Of a DNA stretch of 64,000 nucleotides, positions 51,964 through 59,415 are shown in pieces. The position numbers and the translations under genes are program-made. The notes beneath the pieces were generated by a model, which saw nothing but the letters and a program-made list of their open reading frames with translations, was not told the DNA's origin and ran no database searches. The DNA lies in NCBI RefSeq assembly GCF_003634615.1, contig NZ_RBKX01000001.1, positions 124,001 to 188,000 of the forward strand. The letters run 5' to 3'. The stretch's first letter is position 1, and every line of letters starts with the position of its first letter. This DNA comes from Flavobacterium sp. 102. GTDB lineage: Bacteria; Bacteroidota; Bacteroidia; Flavobacteriales; Flavobacteriaceae.

Positions 51964-51998
51964 AAAAAAACCCTTTCATTGACAGTTGAAAGGGTTTT
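51964..51998 (-). terminator. Terminator of the 265-residue lipoprotein gene
   Basis: AAAACCCTTTCA (51967-51978) pairs with TGAAAGGGTTTT (51987-51998), followed by T-run on the minus strand. Confidence 0.9.
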
Positions 51999-52025
51999 GG
52001 GTTTGATTATGGTGTTTGATCTAAT

Positions 52026-52823
52026 TTATTTATAATATTCGAAATTGTAGCTGAAAGGTCCCGGAGAAGTTTCTGAAGAATATCTTGTCAAAGGATAATT
52101 ATTTTCATCGTATACCAATTCGAAATCTACTTGCGAACTTTGAACCGTTGCAAAATAAGTTGTTACTTTTTTAAGGTTTTTAGTAATTCCATATCTTCCA
52201 TCGCTGTCGTAAGTATGCAATTTAATTTTATCCATTCCGGTTACATTGCGCATCGGGTTATTGGCTGCATCATACTCGAAATCCATTGCCGTTTGTGATA
52301 TTGAACCGGTAAATTCAATTCGTACGATATCATTATTTTCAATGAAGTACTTTTCACTAACTGCAGTAAGTGTTGTTTGGCTTTCCAAAGTTCCGGTATA
52401 ATTTAAAGCATCAACCGTTCCATTTGAATTATAAGTGAATACCATTTTTGTAGCAGTACTGTTCTGTAAATTCAATTTAACAACTTGTTCCAATTGATTA
52501 TTGGCGTTATAAGTAAAAACTGTACTGAAAGTATTTTGATTGCTACCGTTAAAAGTTTTAATCTCAGTAATTAATTCACCAGTGTAAAAGTATTTATCAT
52601 AACCTGTTTGAATACCAGGCGTATGAATTTCGTAGTTCACCTTTGTCAACTTTCTTCCGCTGTAACTAAAATTATAGACTCCGTGATTGCCCATCACATC
52701 AGATTCCATCTTTTTTAGCAATACAACACTAGTATCCGGCTGATTTCCATTATCATCCGAAGAACATGAAGTAAACGTTAAAACTAAAAGGGAAACTAAA
52801 AGAATTTGTATAACTTTTTTCAT
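52026..52823 (-). CDS. Lipoprotein with RHS/YD-like strands
   Basis: 265 residues. Lipobox TFTSC (Cys20), followed by SSDDNGNQPD, a surface-export-like acidic spacer. The mature part has repeated short beta units that resemble YD/RHS strands: YNFSYSGRKLTKVNYE, TVFTYNANNQLEQVVKL, MVFTYNSNGTVDALNY, MDFEYDAANNPMRN, ELVYDENNYPLTRY. Such lipoproteins are common in Flavobacteria; function unknown. Single-gene unit with its own promoter and terminator. Confidence 0.75.
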   Translation of the reverse strand: MKKVIQILLVSLLVLTFTSCSSDDNGNQPDTSVVLLKKMESDVMGNHGVYNFSYSGRKLTKVNYEIHTPGIQTGYDKYFYTGELITEIKTFNGSNQNTFSTVFTYNANNQLEQVVKLNLQNSTATKMVFTYNSNGTVDALNYTGTLESQTTLTAVSEKYFIENNDIVRIEFTGSISQTAMDFEYDAANNPMRNVTGMDKIKLHTYDSDGRYGITKNLKKVTTYFATVQSSQVDFELVYDENNYPLTRYSSETSPGPFSYNFEYYK

Positions 52824-52876
52824 AATTGCATTAGTAGTTTATCATATCAACTTGCTGGGGCTTTGTTAATACGGCT

Positions 52877-52906
52877 CAAATGTAAATAAGCACTTCCCAA
52901 ACCAAA
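52877..52906 (-). promoter_or_regulatory. Promoter of the 265-residue lipoprotein gene
   Basis: TTTG (52906-52903), 18 nt, TACATTTG (52884-52877) on the minus strand; 53 nt before the ATG. Confidence 0.55.
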
Positions 52907-52969
52907 AAAACATTCGATATACTACTAAAATATCTGTTGTTTAGCACTTTTTGACCTATGATACCAATA

Positions 52970-53004
52970 AAAAAACCCTTTCATCTCAAAAATGAAAGGG
53001 TTTT
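52970..53004 (-). terminator. Terminator of alaS
   Basis: AAAACCCTTTCAT (52972-52984) pairs with ATGAAAGGGTTTT (52992-53004), loop CTCAAAA, followed by T-run on the minus strand. The stem resembles the one at 51964. Confidence 0.9.
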
Positions 53005-53023
53005 AAAATGAGTATTTTAGGTG

Positions 53024-55660
53024 TTATTTCACAAAATCGATTGCTTTTTCTAATGCTTCTTTGATACCGTTTATATTTTTCCCTTTTCCGGAAGCAAAAA
53101 ATGGTTGTCCTCCACCATTACCATCGATATATTTCCCTAAATCTTTGATAACCACATTGGCGTTTAAGCTTTTGTCAGCCACCAATTCCTTAGCAATATA
53201 ACAATGAATGTTAGGTGCGTTATCTTCAATCGATGCTAAAACCACAAACGAATTTCCTTTTGAAGTTCCTAAGGCTTGCGCCAATTCTTTAGTGGAACTC
53301 ATAGATAAATCGACTTGTTTTGCTAAAAAGTTAACACCATTGATTTCTTGAAATTGGGAAACTAAATCATTTTTCAGTCCTTCTATTTTTTCTTTTAACA
53401 ACAACTCGATTTGCTTTTTCAATTTCGAGTTCTCATCTTGCAACGAAACGACAGCTTTGATGGTATCTTGGGGATTTTTCAAAGTTTCTTTGATTGTTGC
53501 CAAGGCATTTTCTTGTTGTGTAAAGAAATCTTTAACGGCATCTCCCGTTATCGCTTCAATACGACGAATTCCCGCCGCAACTGCGCCTTCGGAAACGATT
53601 TTGAAATGCCAAATCTCGGCGGTATTTTTCACGTGAATTCCTCCACAAAGTTCTTTACTATCTCCAAATTCAATCATGCGCACATTATCGCCATATTTTT
53701 CTCCAAATAAAGCCATCGCGCCTTTTGCCAAAGCTTCTTGAATTGGAATATTTCTGTATTCTGTTAATTGCAATTGGGCTTCAATTTGGGCATTTACGCT
53801 TGCTTCTACCTGACGTAATTCTTCATCACTAACTTTAGCAAAATGCGAAAAGTCGAAACGCAAATAGTTTGGATTCACCAACGATCCTTTTTGCTCCACA
53901 TGCGTTCCTAAAATATTTCTCAAAGCCAAATGCATCAAATGCGTAGCCGAGTGATTTTTGGAGGTTGATGTTCTTAAATCGGTATTAACTTTCGCTACAA
54001 AAGCTCCGTTTATATTTTCCGGCAATTGCTTCGCGAAATGTAAAATCAGATTATTTTCTTTTTTGGTGTCAATAATATCAATGGTTTCATTGGCGGAAAC
54101 TAATGTTCCTTTGTCACCAACTTGTCCACCGCCTTCCGGATAGAACGGCGTGTTGTCTAAAACGATTTGGTATAAAATCCCGTCTTTTTTACTGTTTACT
54201 TTACGAATACGAGTAATTTTCACTTCGTTTTCTGTTTGGTCATAACCTACGAAAGTTTCTACATTTCCCGGAATTAATACCGACCAATCTTCTGTCGAAA
54301 CTTCTGAAGCGGCGCGTGAACGGTTTTTTTGTTCTTGCATAGACGCATCGAATTCACTTTCGTTAAACGACATGCCTTTTTCTTTCAGAATCAAAGCGGT
54401 TAAATCTCTCGGAAAACCGAAAGTATCATATAATTCAAAGGCTTTTGCACCCGAAACTTCCGTTCCTTTGGTTTGAGCCACTACATTTTCCAATAATTGT
54501 AAACCTTGGTCTAACGTTCTTAAGAAAGAAGCTTCTTCTTCGCGGATTACATTGGTAACCAATTGCTGTTGCGATTTTATTTCCGGGAAAAATTCGCCCA
54601 TTTGATTCGCCAAAACTTCCACCAATTTATTGATAAAAGGTTCTTTGGTATTCAAAAACGTAAAGCCATAACGGATTGCGCGACGCAAAATTCTGCGGAT
54701 TACATAACCTGCGCCGGTATTGGATGGCAATTGTCCATCAGCAATAGCGAAAGCTACGGCACGCACGTGATCCACAATTACACGAATGGCGATATTGGTT
54801 TTGTTTTGTTCTTCTGATATATTTTTGACTTCGTTGGAAGTGTATTTTAATCCTGTAATTTGTTCAATTTTAGCAATCAGTGGCGTAAAAACATCAGTGT
54901 CATAGTTCGACGTTACGTTTTGCATCGCCATACACAAACGCTCAAATCCCATTCCGGTATCCACGTGTTGTGCCGGAAGTCTTTCTAACGAACCATCGGC
55001 TTTGCGGTTGAATTCCATGAAAACGTTGTTCCAAATCTCGACTACTTGCGGATGATCGGCGTTTACCAAACTTCTACCTGAAACAGCTGCTCTTTCAGCA
55101 TCGGTTCTTAAATCGATGTGGATTTCGGAACACGGACCACATGGTCCTTGGTCACCCATTTCCCAGAAGTTGTCTTTTTTGTTCCCCAAAATAATTCGGT
55201 CTTCGGGAACGTACTGTTTCCAAATGTCCCAAGCTTCTTGGTCGAATGCCACATTTTCGGCAGGATTGCCTTCAAATACGGAAACGTACAAACGGTCTTT
55301 GTCCAATTTCAAAACTTCAGTTAGAAATTCCCAAGCCCAATCGAGTGCTTCTTTTTTGAAGTAATCGCCGAACGACCAGTTGCCCAGCATTTCGAACATG
55401 GTGTGATGATACGTATCGAAACCTACATCTTCCAAATCGTTGTGTTTTCCTGACACACGAAGACATTTTTGCGTATCGGCTATACGTTTGCTTTTAGGCG
55501 TGCCGTTTCCTAAAAAGTATTCTTTGAATTGTGCCATACCCGAGTTGTTGAACATCAGGGTTGGATCGTCTTTCAGGACGATTGGAGCCGAAGGAACAAT
55601 TAAATGTCCTTTGCTTTCAAAGAATTGTAAATACGCTTTTCGAATGTCTTGTGATTTCAT
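53024..55660 (-). CDS. alaS: Alanyl-tRNA synthetase
   Basis: 878 residues, full length. The class II catalytic core comes first ([41 protein letters not shown]), then the editing domain with the zinc-site residues [12 protein letters not shown] (HxxxH) and ELCGGIHV (C...H). The C-terminal Ala/DHHA1 domain ends [14 protein letters not shown]. It charges tRNA-Ala and clears mischarged tRNA. Cytoplasmic. Single-gene unit with a repeat-rich leader. Confidence 0.97.
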   Translation of the reverse strand: MKSQDIRKAYLQFFESKGHLIVPSAPIVLKDDPTLMFNNSGMAQFKEYFLGNGTPKSKRIADTQKCLRVSGKHNDLEDVGFDTYHHTMFEMLGNWSFGDYFKKEALDWAWEFLTEVLKLDKDRLYVSVFEGNPAENVAFDQEAWDIWKQYVPEDRIILGNKKDNFWEMGDQGPCGPCSEIHIDLRTDAERAAVSGRSLVNADHPQVVEIWNNVFMEFNRKADGSLERLPAQHVDTGMGFERLCMAMQNVTSNYDTDVFTPLIAKIEQITGLKYTSNEVKNISEEQNKTNIAIRVIVDHVRAVAFAIADGQLPSNTGAGYVIRRILRRAIRYGFTFLNTKEPFINKLVEVLANQMGEFFPEIKSQQQLVTNVIREEEASFLRTLDQGLQLLENVVAQTKGTEVSGAKAFELYDTFGFPRDLTALILKEKGMSFNESEFDASMQEQKNRSRAASEVSTEDWSVLIPGNVETFVGYDQTENEVKITRIRKVNSKKDGILYQIVLDNTPFYPEGGGQVGDKGTLVSANETIDIIDTKKENNLILHFAKQLPENINGAFVAKVNTDLRTSTSKNHSATHLMHLALRNILGTHVEQKGSLVNPNYLRFDFSHFAKVSDEELRQVEASVNAQIEAQLQLTEYRNIPIQEALAKGAMALFGEKYGDNVRMIEFGDSKELCGGIHVKNTAEIWHFKIVSEGAVAAGIRRIEAITGDAVKDFFTQQENALATIKETLKNPQDTIKAVVSLQDENSKLKKQIELLLKEKIEGLKNDLVSQFQEINGVNFLAKQVDLSMSSTKELAQALGTSKGNSFVVLASIEDNAPNIHCYIAKELVADKSLNANVVIKDLGKYIDGNGGGQPFFASGKGKNINGIKEALEKAIDFVK

Positions 55661-55702
55661 TTTAGATTATTAGATGTTTAGATCTTTAGACTGGTTAGAT
55701 TT
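55661..55702 (-). repeat. AATCTAA-type low-complexity tract in the alaS leader
   Basis: Repeated AATCTAA/ATCTAAA units on the minus strand directly before the alaS ATG. Similar units occur in the GSCFA coding sequence. Confidence 0.45.
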
Positions 55703-55723
55703 TAAAAAAATGGTTTACTATTT

Positions 55724-55844
55724 AGCCCCGATTGAAGCAAGTATCCTTTTTTATTAATCGCATCTCGACTGCGCTCGATTTGACAAAAAGATACTGCGAA
55801 AAGCAGGAATAGCATTTACTAAAATGCCCGAACCATTCGCTCCT
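55724..55844 (+). repeat. Dispersed intergenic repeat, copy D
   Basis: AGCCCCGATTGAAGCAAGTATCC, a core that contains a TCGACTGCGCTCGA element (55763-55785), then GCGAAAAGCAGGAATAGC, AATGCCCGAACC and TTCGCTCC. Outer arms match copies B and C. It fills most of the 325-nt gap between alaS and the divergent M23 gene. Confidence 0.7.
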
Positions 55845-55848
55845 AATC

Positions 55849-55871
55849 CCTCGACTGCGCTCAGGATGACA
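55849..55871 (+). repeat. TCGACTGCGCTC repeat element
   Basis: CCTCGACTGCGCTCAGGATG followed by ACA. Same family as 55763-55785 and the element inside the GSCFA gene at 51232. Confidence 0.55.
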
Positions 55872-55923
55872 ATTAATTTGAACTACTTCAAATTAAAATT
55901 TAGGGTTTGACTGAAACATTTGT

Positions 55924-55931
55924 TAAATTTG
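55924..55931 (+). promoter_or_regulatory. -7 box of the M23 peptidase gene
   Basis: TAAATTTG, 54 nt before the ATG at 55986. A TTTG at 55906 is only 14 nt upstream, so the -33 is doubtful. Confidence 0.35.
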
Positions 55932-55985
55932 TTCGTATAACCATTGTTTTCTTAAAACAAGCACAAAAATAGTATAAAATAAAAG

Positions 55986-56966
55986 ATGGCGAAAAAAGTA
56001 AAGTATTATTTCGATACCGAAAGTTTGGCTTACCGAAAAATCAAGCCAAAATTATCCAAAAAACTGGGTTACATCGGTTTATTTTTACTCGCATCAGGAT
56101 TATTTGGTTTTCTGTGTTTTGTGGTTTTATTGAATAGTTCCTATTTAGAAACTCCCAAAGACCGATTGCAAGCGCGTGAAATTGAAACGATGAAATTGCG
56201 TTATGCTATTTTGAATAAAAAGATAGACCAAGTTCAGGAAGTTTTAGCTGATGTTGAAGAAAGAGACAATAATATTTACCGCGCTTATTTTAATACGTCA
56301 CCGATTCCTGCAGAACAGAGAAAAGCGGGATTTGGTGGTGTGAATCGCTATAAAGAATTAGAAGGATTTGACAATTCTGAATTGGTAGTGAATACTTCCA
56401 AAAGAGTAGATATCATTTCTAAAGAATTGGCAATTCAATCAAAATCATTAGATGAAATTTTGAAATTGGCCAAAGAGAAAAACAAATTACTTTCGGCGAT
56501 TCCGGCAATTCAACCGGTAAAGAATGAGCAAATGAAACGAATTGCTTCCGGTTTTGGCTATCGAAGTGATCCGTTTACCAAAGTTCGTAAAATGCACGAA
56601 GGCATGGATTTCACGGCGAAAACCGGAACCCCTATTTTTGCTACCGGCGATGGTGTTGTTATTAATGCTGACAATTCGAAATCAGGTTTTGGTAATCATA
56701 TTGAAATCAGTCACGGTTATGGGTATTTAACTTTATATGCGCATTTGAGTAAATACAAAGTCAAACGTGGACAACGAGTAAAGCGTGGTGACATCATTGG
56801 TTACGTTGGAAGTACAGGCCGAAGTGAAGCGCCGCATTTGCATTATGAAGTACACAAAGACGGAAAAGTCGTCAACCCGATTAATTTTTATTACGGGAAT
56901 ATTTCGGCGGCAGAGTATACAGTTATTTCTAAATTGGCTAATCAGGAAAATCAATCACTGGATTAA
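55986..56966 (+). CDS. M23 family metallopeptidase, membrane-anchored
   Basis: 326 residues. One N-terminal membrane helix (about 28-51), a coiled coil (about 60-100), and a lysostaphin-type M23 domain in the last ~140 residues. Zinc ligands are visible: His204 and Asp208 in HEGMD, and His286 in HLHYEV (His284 is the catalytic partner). It should cut peptidoglycan cross-links or act in cell division or elongation. First of a co-directional set with MerR, LemA and two TPM genes; alaS is divergent, as is often seen in Bacteroidetes. Confidence 0.93.
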   Translation: MAKKVKYYFDTESLAYRKIKPKLSKKLGYIGLFLLASGLFGFLCFVVLLNSSYLETPKDRLQAREIETMKLRYAILNKKIDQVQEVLADVEERDNNIYRAYFNTSPIPAEQRKAGFGGVNRYKELEGFDNSELVVNTSKRVDIISKELAIQSKSLDEILKLAKEKNKLLSAIPAIQPVKNEQMKRIASGFGYRSDPFTKVRKMHEGMDFTAKTGTPIFATGDGVVINADNSKSGFGNHIEISHGYGYLTLYAHLSKYKVKRGQRVKRGDIIGYVGSTGRSEAPHLHYEVHKDGKVVNPINFYYGNISAAEYTVISKLANQENQSLD

Positions 56967-57021
56967 TTTAAAAAAGTGGTCAGTGATCAGTTTTTAGTGT
57001 TCAGTTAAAAAAATAAAACAT

Positions 57022-57354
57022 ATGCATATAGAGTTAAAAGAAGGAAAAAGATATTACAGCATTGGCGAAGTAGCCAAAGCTTTTAATGTGAATGCTTCGT
57101 TGATTCGTTTTTGGGACAAGGAATTTGACATTCTGAAACCAAAAAAAAATGCCAAAGGCAATCGGATGTTCACGCCCGAAGATGTAAAAAATCTGCAACT
57201 GATTTATCATTTGGTCAAAGAAAGAGGCTTTACGCTTGATGGTGCTAAAACACATTTGAAAGAAGGACAAAAGAAAACTTTGGACAAGTATGAAATCATC
57301 AGCAAACTGGAAACGGTGAAAGCGCAATTATTAAATATCAAGAACCAACTTTAG
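57022..57354 (+). CDS. MerR family transcriptional regulator
   Basis: 110 residues. A MerR winged helix (YYSIGEVAKAFNVNASLIRFWDKEF split over about 11-35, then MFTPEDVKNLQLIYHLVKERGFTLDGAK) is followed by a short coiled coil. There is no C-terminal effector domain and no Cys cluster for metals, so the signal is unknown. It lies 55 nt after the M23 gene, a spacer with TCAGTG-rich low-complexity sequence. Probable regulator of the neighbours, by position only. Confidence 0.9.
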   Translation: MHIELKEGKRYYSIGEVAKAFNVNASLIRFWDKEFDILKPKKNAKGNRMFTPEDVKNLQLIYHLVKERGFTLDGAKTHLKEGQKKTLDKYEIISKLETVKAQLLNIKNQL

Positions 57355-57359
57355 GTTTG
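57352..57359 (+). promoter_or_regulatory. -7 box of the LemA gene
   Basis: TAGGTTTG overlaps the MerR stop codon, 60 nt before the LemA ATG. No clear -33. Confidence 0.35.
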
Positions 57360-57419
57360 GTTTTTGTAACAAACAAAAAGAATTAAAAACTAATAACAAA
57401 CCTTAAATTAAAAACAAAC

Positions 57420-58013
57420 ATGGATTTTAGAAAATTTTTACCTTGGATTATTGGAGCAGTTGTAATTTTTGGAATTTACAGCTGGGTTAAAGGAATTAAT
57501 AATACGGCAGTTGGTTACGAACAAACAATCAATGAATCTTGGGGTAACGTAAACACTGCATACCAAAGAAGAAATGATTTAATTGGCAATTTAGTTAACA
57601 CTGTAAAAGGTGCTGCAGAGTTTGAAAAAGGAACTTTAACAGCAGTTATTGAAGCCAGAGCAAAAGCCACTTCTGTAAAAATTGATCCTACAAACATTAC
57701 TCCGGAGCAGTTGGCCGCTTTTAACTCAGCCCAATCAGGCGTAACATCATCATTATCAAGATTATTGGTAACGGTTGAAGCTTATCCTGAATTAAAAGCC
57801 AATCAAAATTTCTTGAAATTACAAGACGAATTGGCAAGTACCGAAAACCAAATTTTAACGGCAAGAACACGTTTTAACGAAGCGGTTAAACCTTACAACA
57901 CGCACATCAAAACATTCCCTAACAGCCTATTTGCAGGACTATTTGGCTTTAAAGAAAAAGCTTATTTCCAAGCTGTTGAAGGTGCTGAAAAACCGGTAGA
58001 AGTAAAATTCTAA
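57420..58013 (+). CDS. LemA family protein
   Basis: 197 residues. An N-terminal membrane helix (WIIGAVVIFGIYSWV, about 9-23), then the LemA helical domain: AYQRRNDLIGNLVNTVKGAA, ALLVTVEAYPELKANQNFLKLQDEL-type block, NQILTARTRFNEAVKPYNTHIKTFP in parts. The family sits in the cytoplasmic membrane with most of the protein outside; its function is uncertain. It precedes two TPM genes, a conserved arrangement. Confidence 0.95.
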   Translation: MDFRKFLPWIIGAVVIFGIYSWVKGINNTAVGYEQTINESWGNVNTAYQRRNDLIGNLVNTVKGAAEFEKGTLTAVIEARAKATSVKIDPTNITPEQLAAFNSAQSGVTSSLSRLLVTVEAYPELKANQNFLKLQDELASTENQILTARTRFNEAVKPYNTHIKTFPNSLFAGLFGFKEKAYFQAVEGAEKPVEVKF

Positions 58014-58025
58014 AAAAATAAATCT

Positions 58026-58085
58026 AACACAGATTTCACCAATTAAGACAGATTGAAGTTTGCGGTAATTTGGAAATCTGATGTT
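58026..58085. repeat. Imperfect inverted repeat between lemA-like and TPM genes
   Basis: AACACAGATTTCACCAATTA (58026-58045) is nearly complementary to TAATTTGGAAATCTGATGTT (58066-58085) over 20 nt. It could fold in RNA as a long hairpin in the operon. No U-tract follows. Confidence 0.5.
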
Positions 58086-58099
58086 TAAAAAACTAAACA

Positions 58100-58540
58100 A
58101 TGTCTAAAGTAGAAGATTTTTTAACCAAAGAAGAAGAGCAAGAAATTGTTGAAGCTATTCGCGTGGCCGAAAAAAATACTTCCGGTGAAATTAGAGTACA
58201 TATTGAAAAACACACTTCCATCGATCCTTTCGAGCGTGCGATGGAAGTTTTCCATCTGTTAAAAATGGATGAAACTGAGTTGAAAAATGGTGTCTTAATT
58301 TACTTGGCTGTCAAAGACAAACATTTTGTGATTTGTGGCGATAAGGGCATTAACGATTTGGTTCCGAATGATTTTTGGGATTGTACTCGTGATGTGATGA
58401 CCAAAAACTTTAAAAAAGGACAATACAAACAAGGTTTAATTGACGGCATACTCAGAGCCGGAGAACAGCTTCAGAAATACTTTCCTTACCAAGATGGTGA
58501 CACTGATGAATTATCAAACGAAATATCAAAAGGAGAATGA
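58100..58540 (+). CDS. TPM domain protein, cytoplasmic
   Basis: 146 residues. A single TPM (TLP18.3/Psb32/MOLO-1) domain: FLTKEEEQEIVEAIRVAEKN, SGEIRVHIE, NGVLIYLAVKDKHFVICGDKGI. No signal peptide. The last 4 nt overlap the start of the next TPM gene (ATGA), so they are translated together. Function unknown; partner of the exported TPM protein and LemA. Confidence 0.9.
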   Translation: MSKVEDFLTKEEEQEIVEAIRVAEKNTSGEIRVHIEKHTSIDPFERAMEVFHLLKMDETELKNGVLIYLAVKDKHFVICGDKGINDLVPNDFWDCTRDVMTKNFKKGQYKQGLIDGILRAGEQLQKYFPYQDGDTDELSNEISKGE

Positions 58541-59340
58541 ACTATAAAATAACTATTCCCGTTTTCCTTAAACTCATTGTTTGTCTTTTGGTTTCACAAA
58601 TAGGTTTTGCACAATTTACGATACCTAAAAAACCTGATTTTCAAACTTCAGTATATGACTATGCTAAGCTATTAAGTCCTCAAGAAAAAATTCAATTAGA
58701 AGAAAATCTTGTTAGATATTCAGATTCTACTTCGACCCAAATTGTAGTTGTTACGATAGAAGATTTAAAAGGAGAAAGTATTGATGTAGTTTCCACCAAT
58801 TGGGCACAAAATTGGGGTATTGGTCAAGCCAAAGAAGACAATGGTGTATTCATTTTAGTGTCAAAAAACAACAGAAAAATAAGTATTCGTCCGGGTTATG
58901 GATTAGAAGACAGACTCACCGCAGGAATTTGTGGTGAAATCATCAGAAATGTGATTACACCCGAGTTCAAAGCCGGCAGTTACTATAATGGTTTAAGCAA
59001 AGGTGCTGAGACTATTATAGAAGTTGTCAAGGGCAAATACAAAGGCGAAAGAAAAAAATCTAAGAAAGGAAGCCCGCCTATATTACCTATTATCATCATC
59101 GTTATCGTTATCATATTCATCATTGCCAAAAATAAAGGCAAAGGCGGTAGCGGTGGAAACTCGGGTAATCGTGGCGGTGGCTTTGACTTAGCTGACATAA
59201 TTATCTTAAGCAGTCTTGGTCGCGGCGGTGGCGGATTTGGCGGCGGAAGTTTTGGTAGTGGCTCTTCCGGCGGTGGCGGATTTGGTGGTGGTTTTGGCGG
59301 CGGTGGATTCTCCGGCGGCGGCGCAAGCGGCGGTTGGTAG
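58537..59340 (+). CDS. Exported TPM domain protein with glycine-rich tail
   Basis: 267 residues. Signal peptide about 1-25 (SQIGFAQ). TPM domain about 34-160 (VYDYAKLLSPQEKIQLEENL, GVFILVSKNNRKISIRPGYG). A membrane helix lies at about 182-198 (LPIIIIVIVIIFIIAKN), then a very Gly-rich tail (about 200-267) ending SGGGASGGW. Similar to E. coli YgcG. Membrane-bound with the TPM domain outside. Third gene after LemA. Confidence 0.92.
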   Translation: MNYKITIPVFLKLIVCLLVSQIGFAQFTIPKKPDFQTSVYDYAKLLSPQEKIQLEENLVRYSDSTSTQIVVVTIEDLKGESIDVVSTNWAQNWGIGQAKEDNGVFILVSKNNRKISIRPGYGLEDRLTAGICGEIIRNVITPEFKAGSYYNGLSKGAETIIEVVKGKYKGERKKSKKGSPPILPIIIIVIVIIFIIAKNKGKGGSGGNSGNRGGGFDLADIIILSSLGRGGGGFGGGSFGSGSSGGGGFGGGFGGGGFSGGGASGGW

Positions 59341-59381
59341 TTCATTCCTAGACCGCAGTTGCAGTCAGCAGATTTAATAAC

Positions 59382-59412
59382 AAAAAACTCGGTCAAATTG
59401 ACCGAGTTTTTT
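59382..59412. terminator. Bidirectional terminator
   Basis: AAAACTCGGTCAA pairs with TTGACCGAGTTTT with A-run before and T-run after. It serves the TPM gene and the convergent outer membrane protein gene. Confidence 0.9.
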
Positions 59413-59415
59413 TAT

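Noticed and set aside
52871..52890. AATACGGC half-site upstream of the 265-residue lipoprotein gene
   Set aside because: The second half of the palindrome is absent, and the position relative to the -7 box TACATTTG does not match the N21 layout of R1-R5.
58983..59396. Minus-strand Pro-rich ORF of 137 codons
   Set aside because: It is the complement of the Gly-rich tail of the exported TPM protein. GGN codons read as CCN on the other strand.
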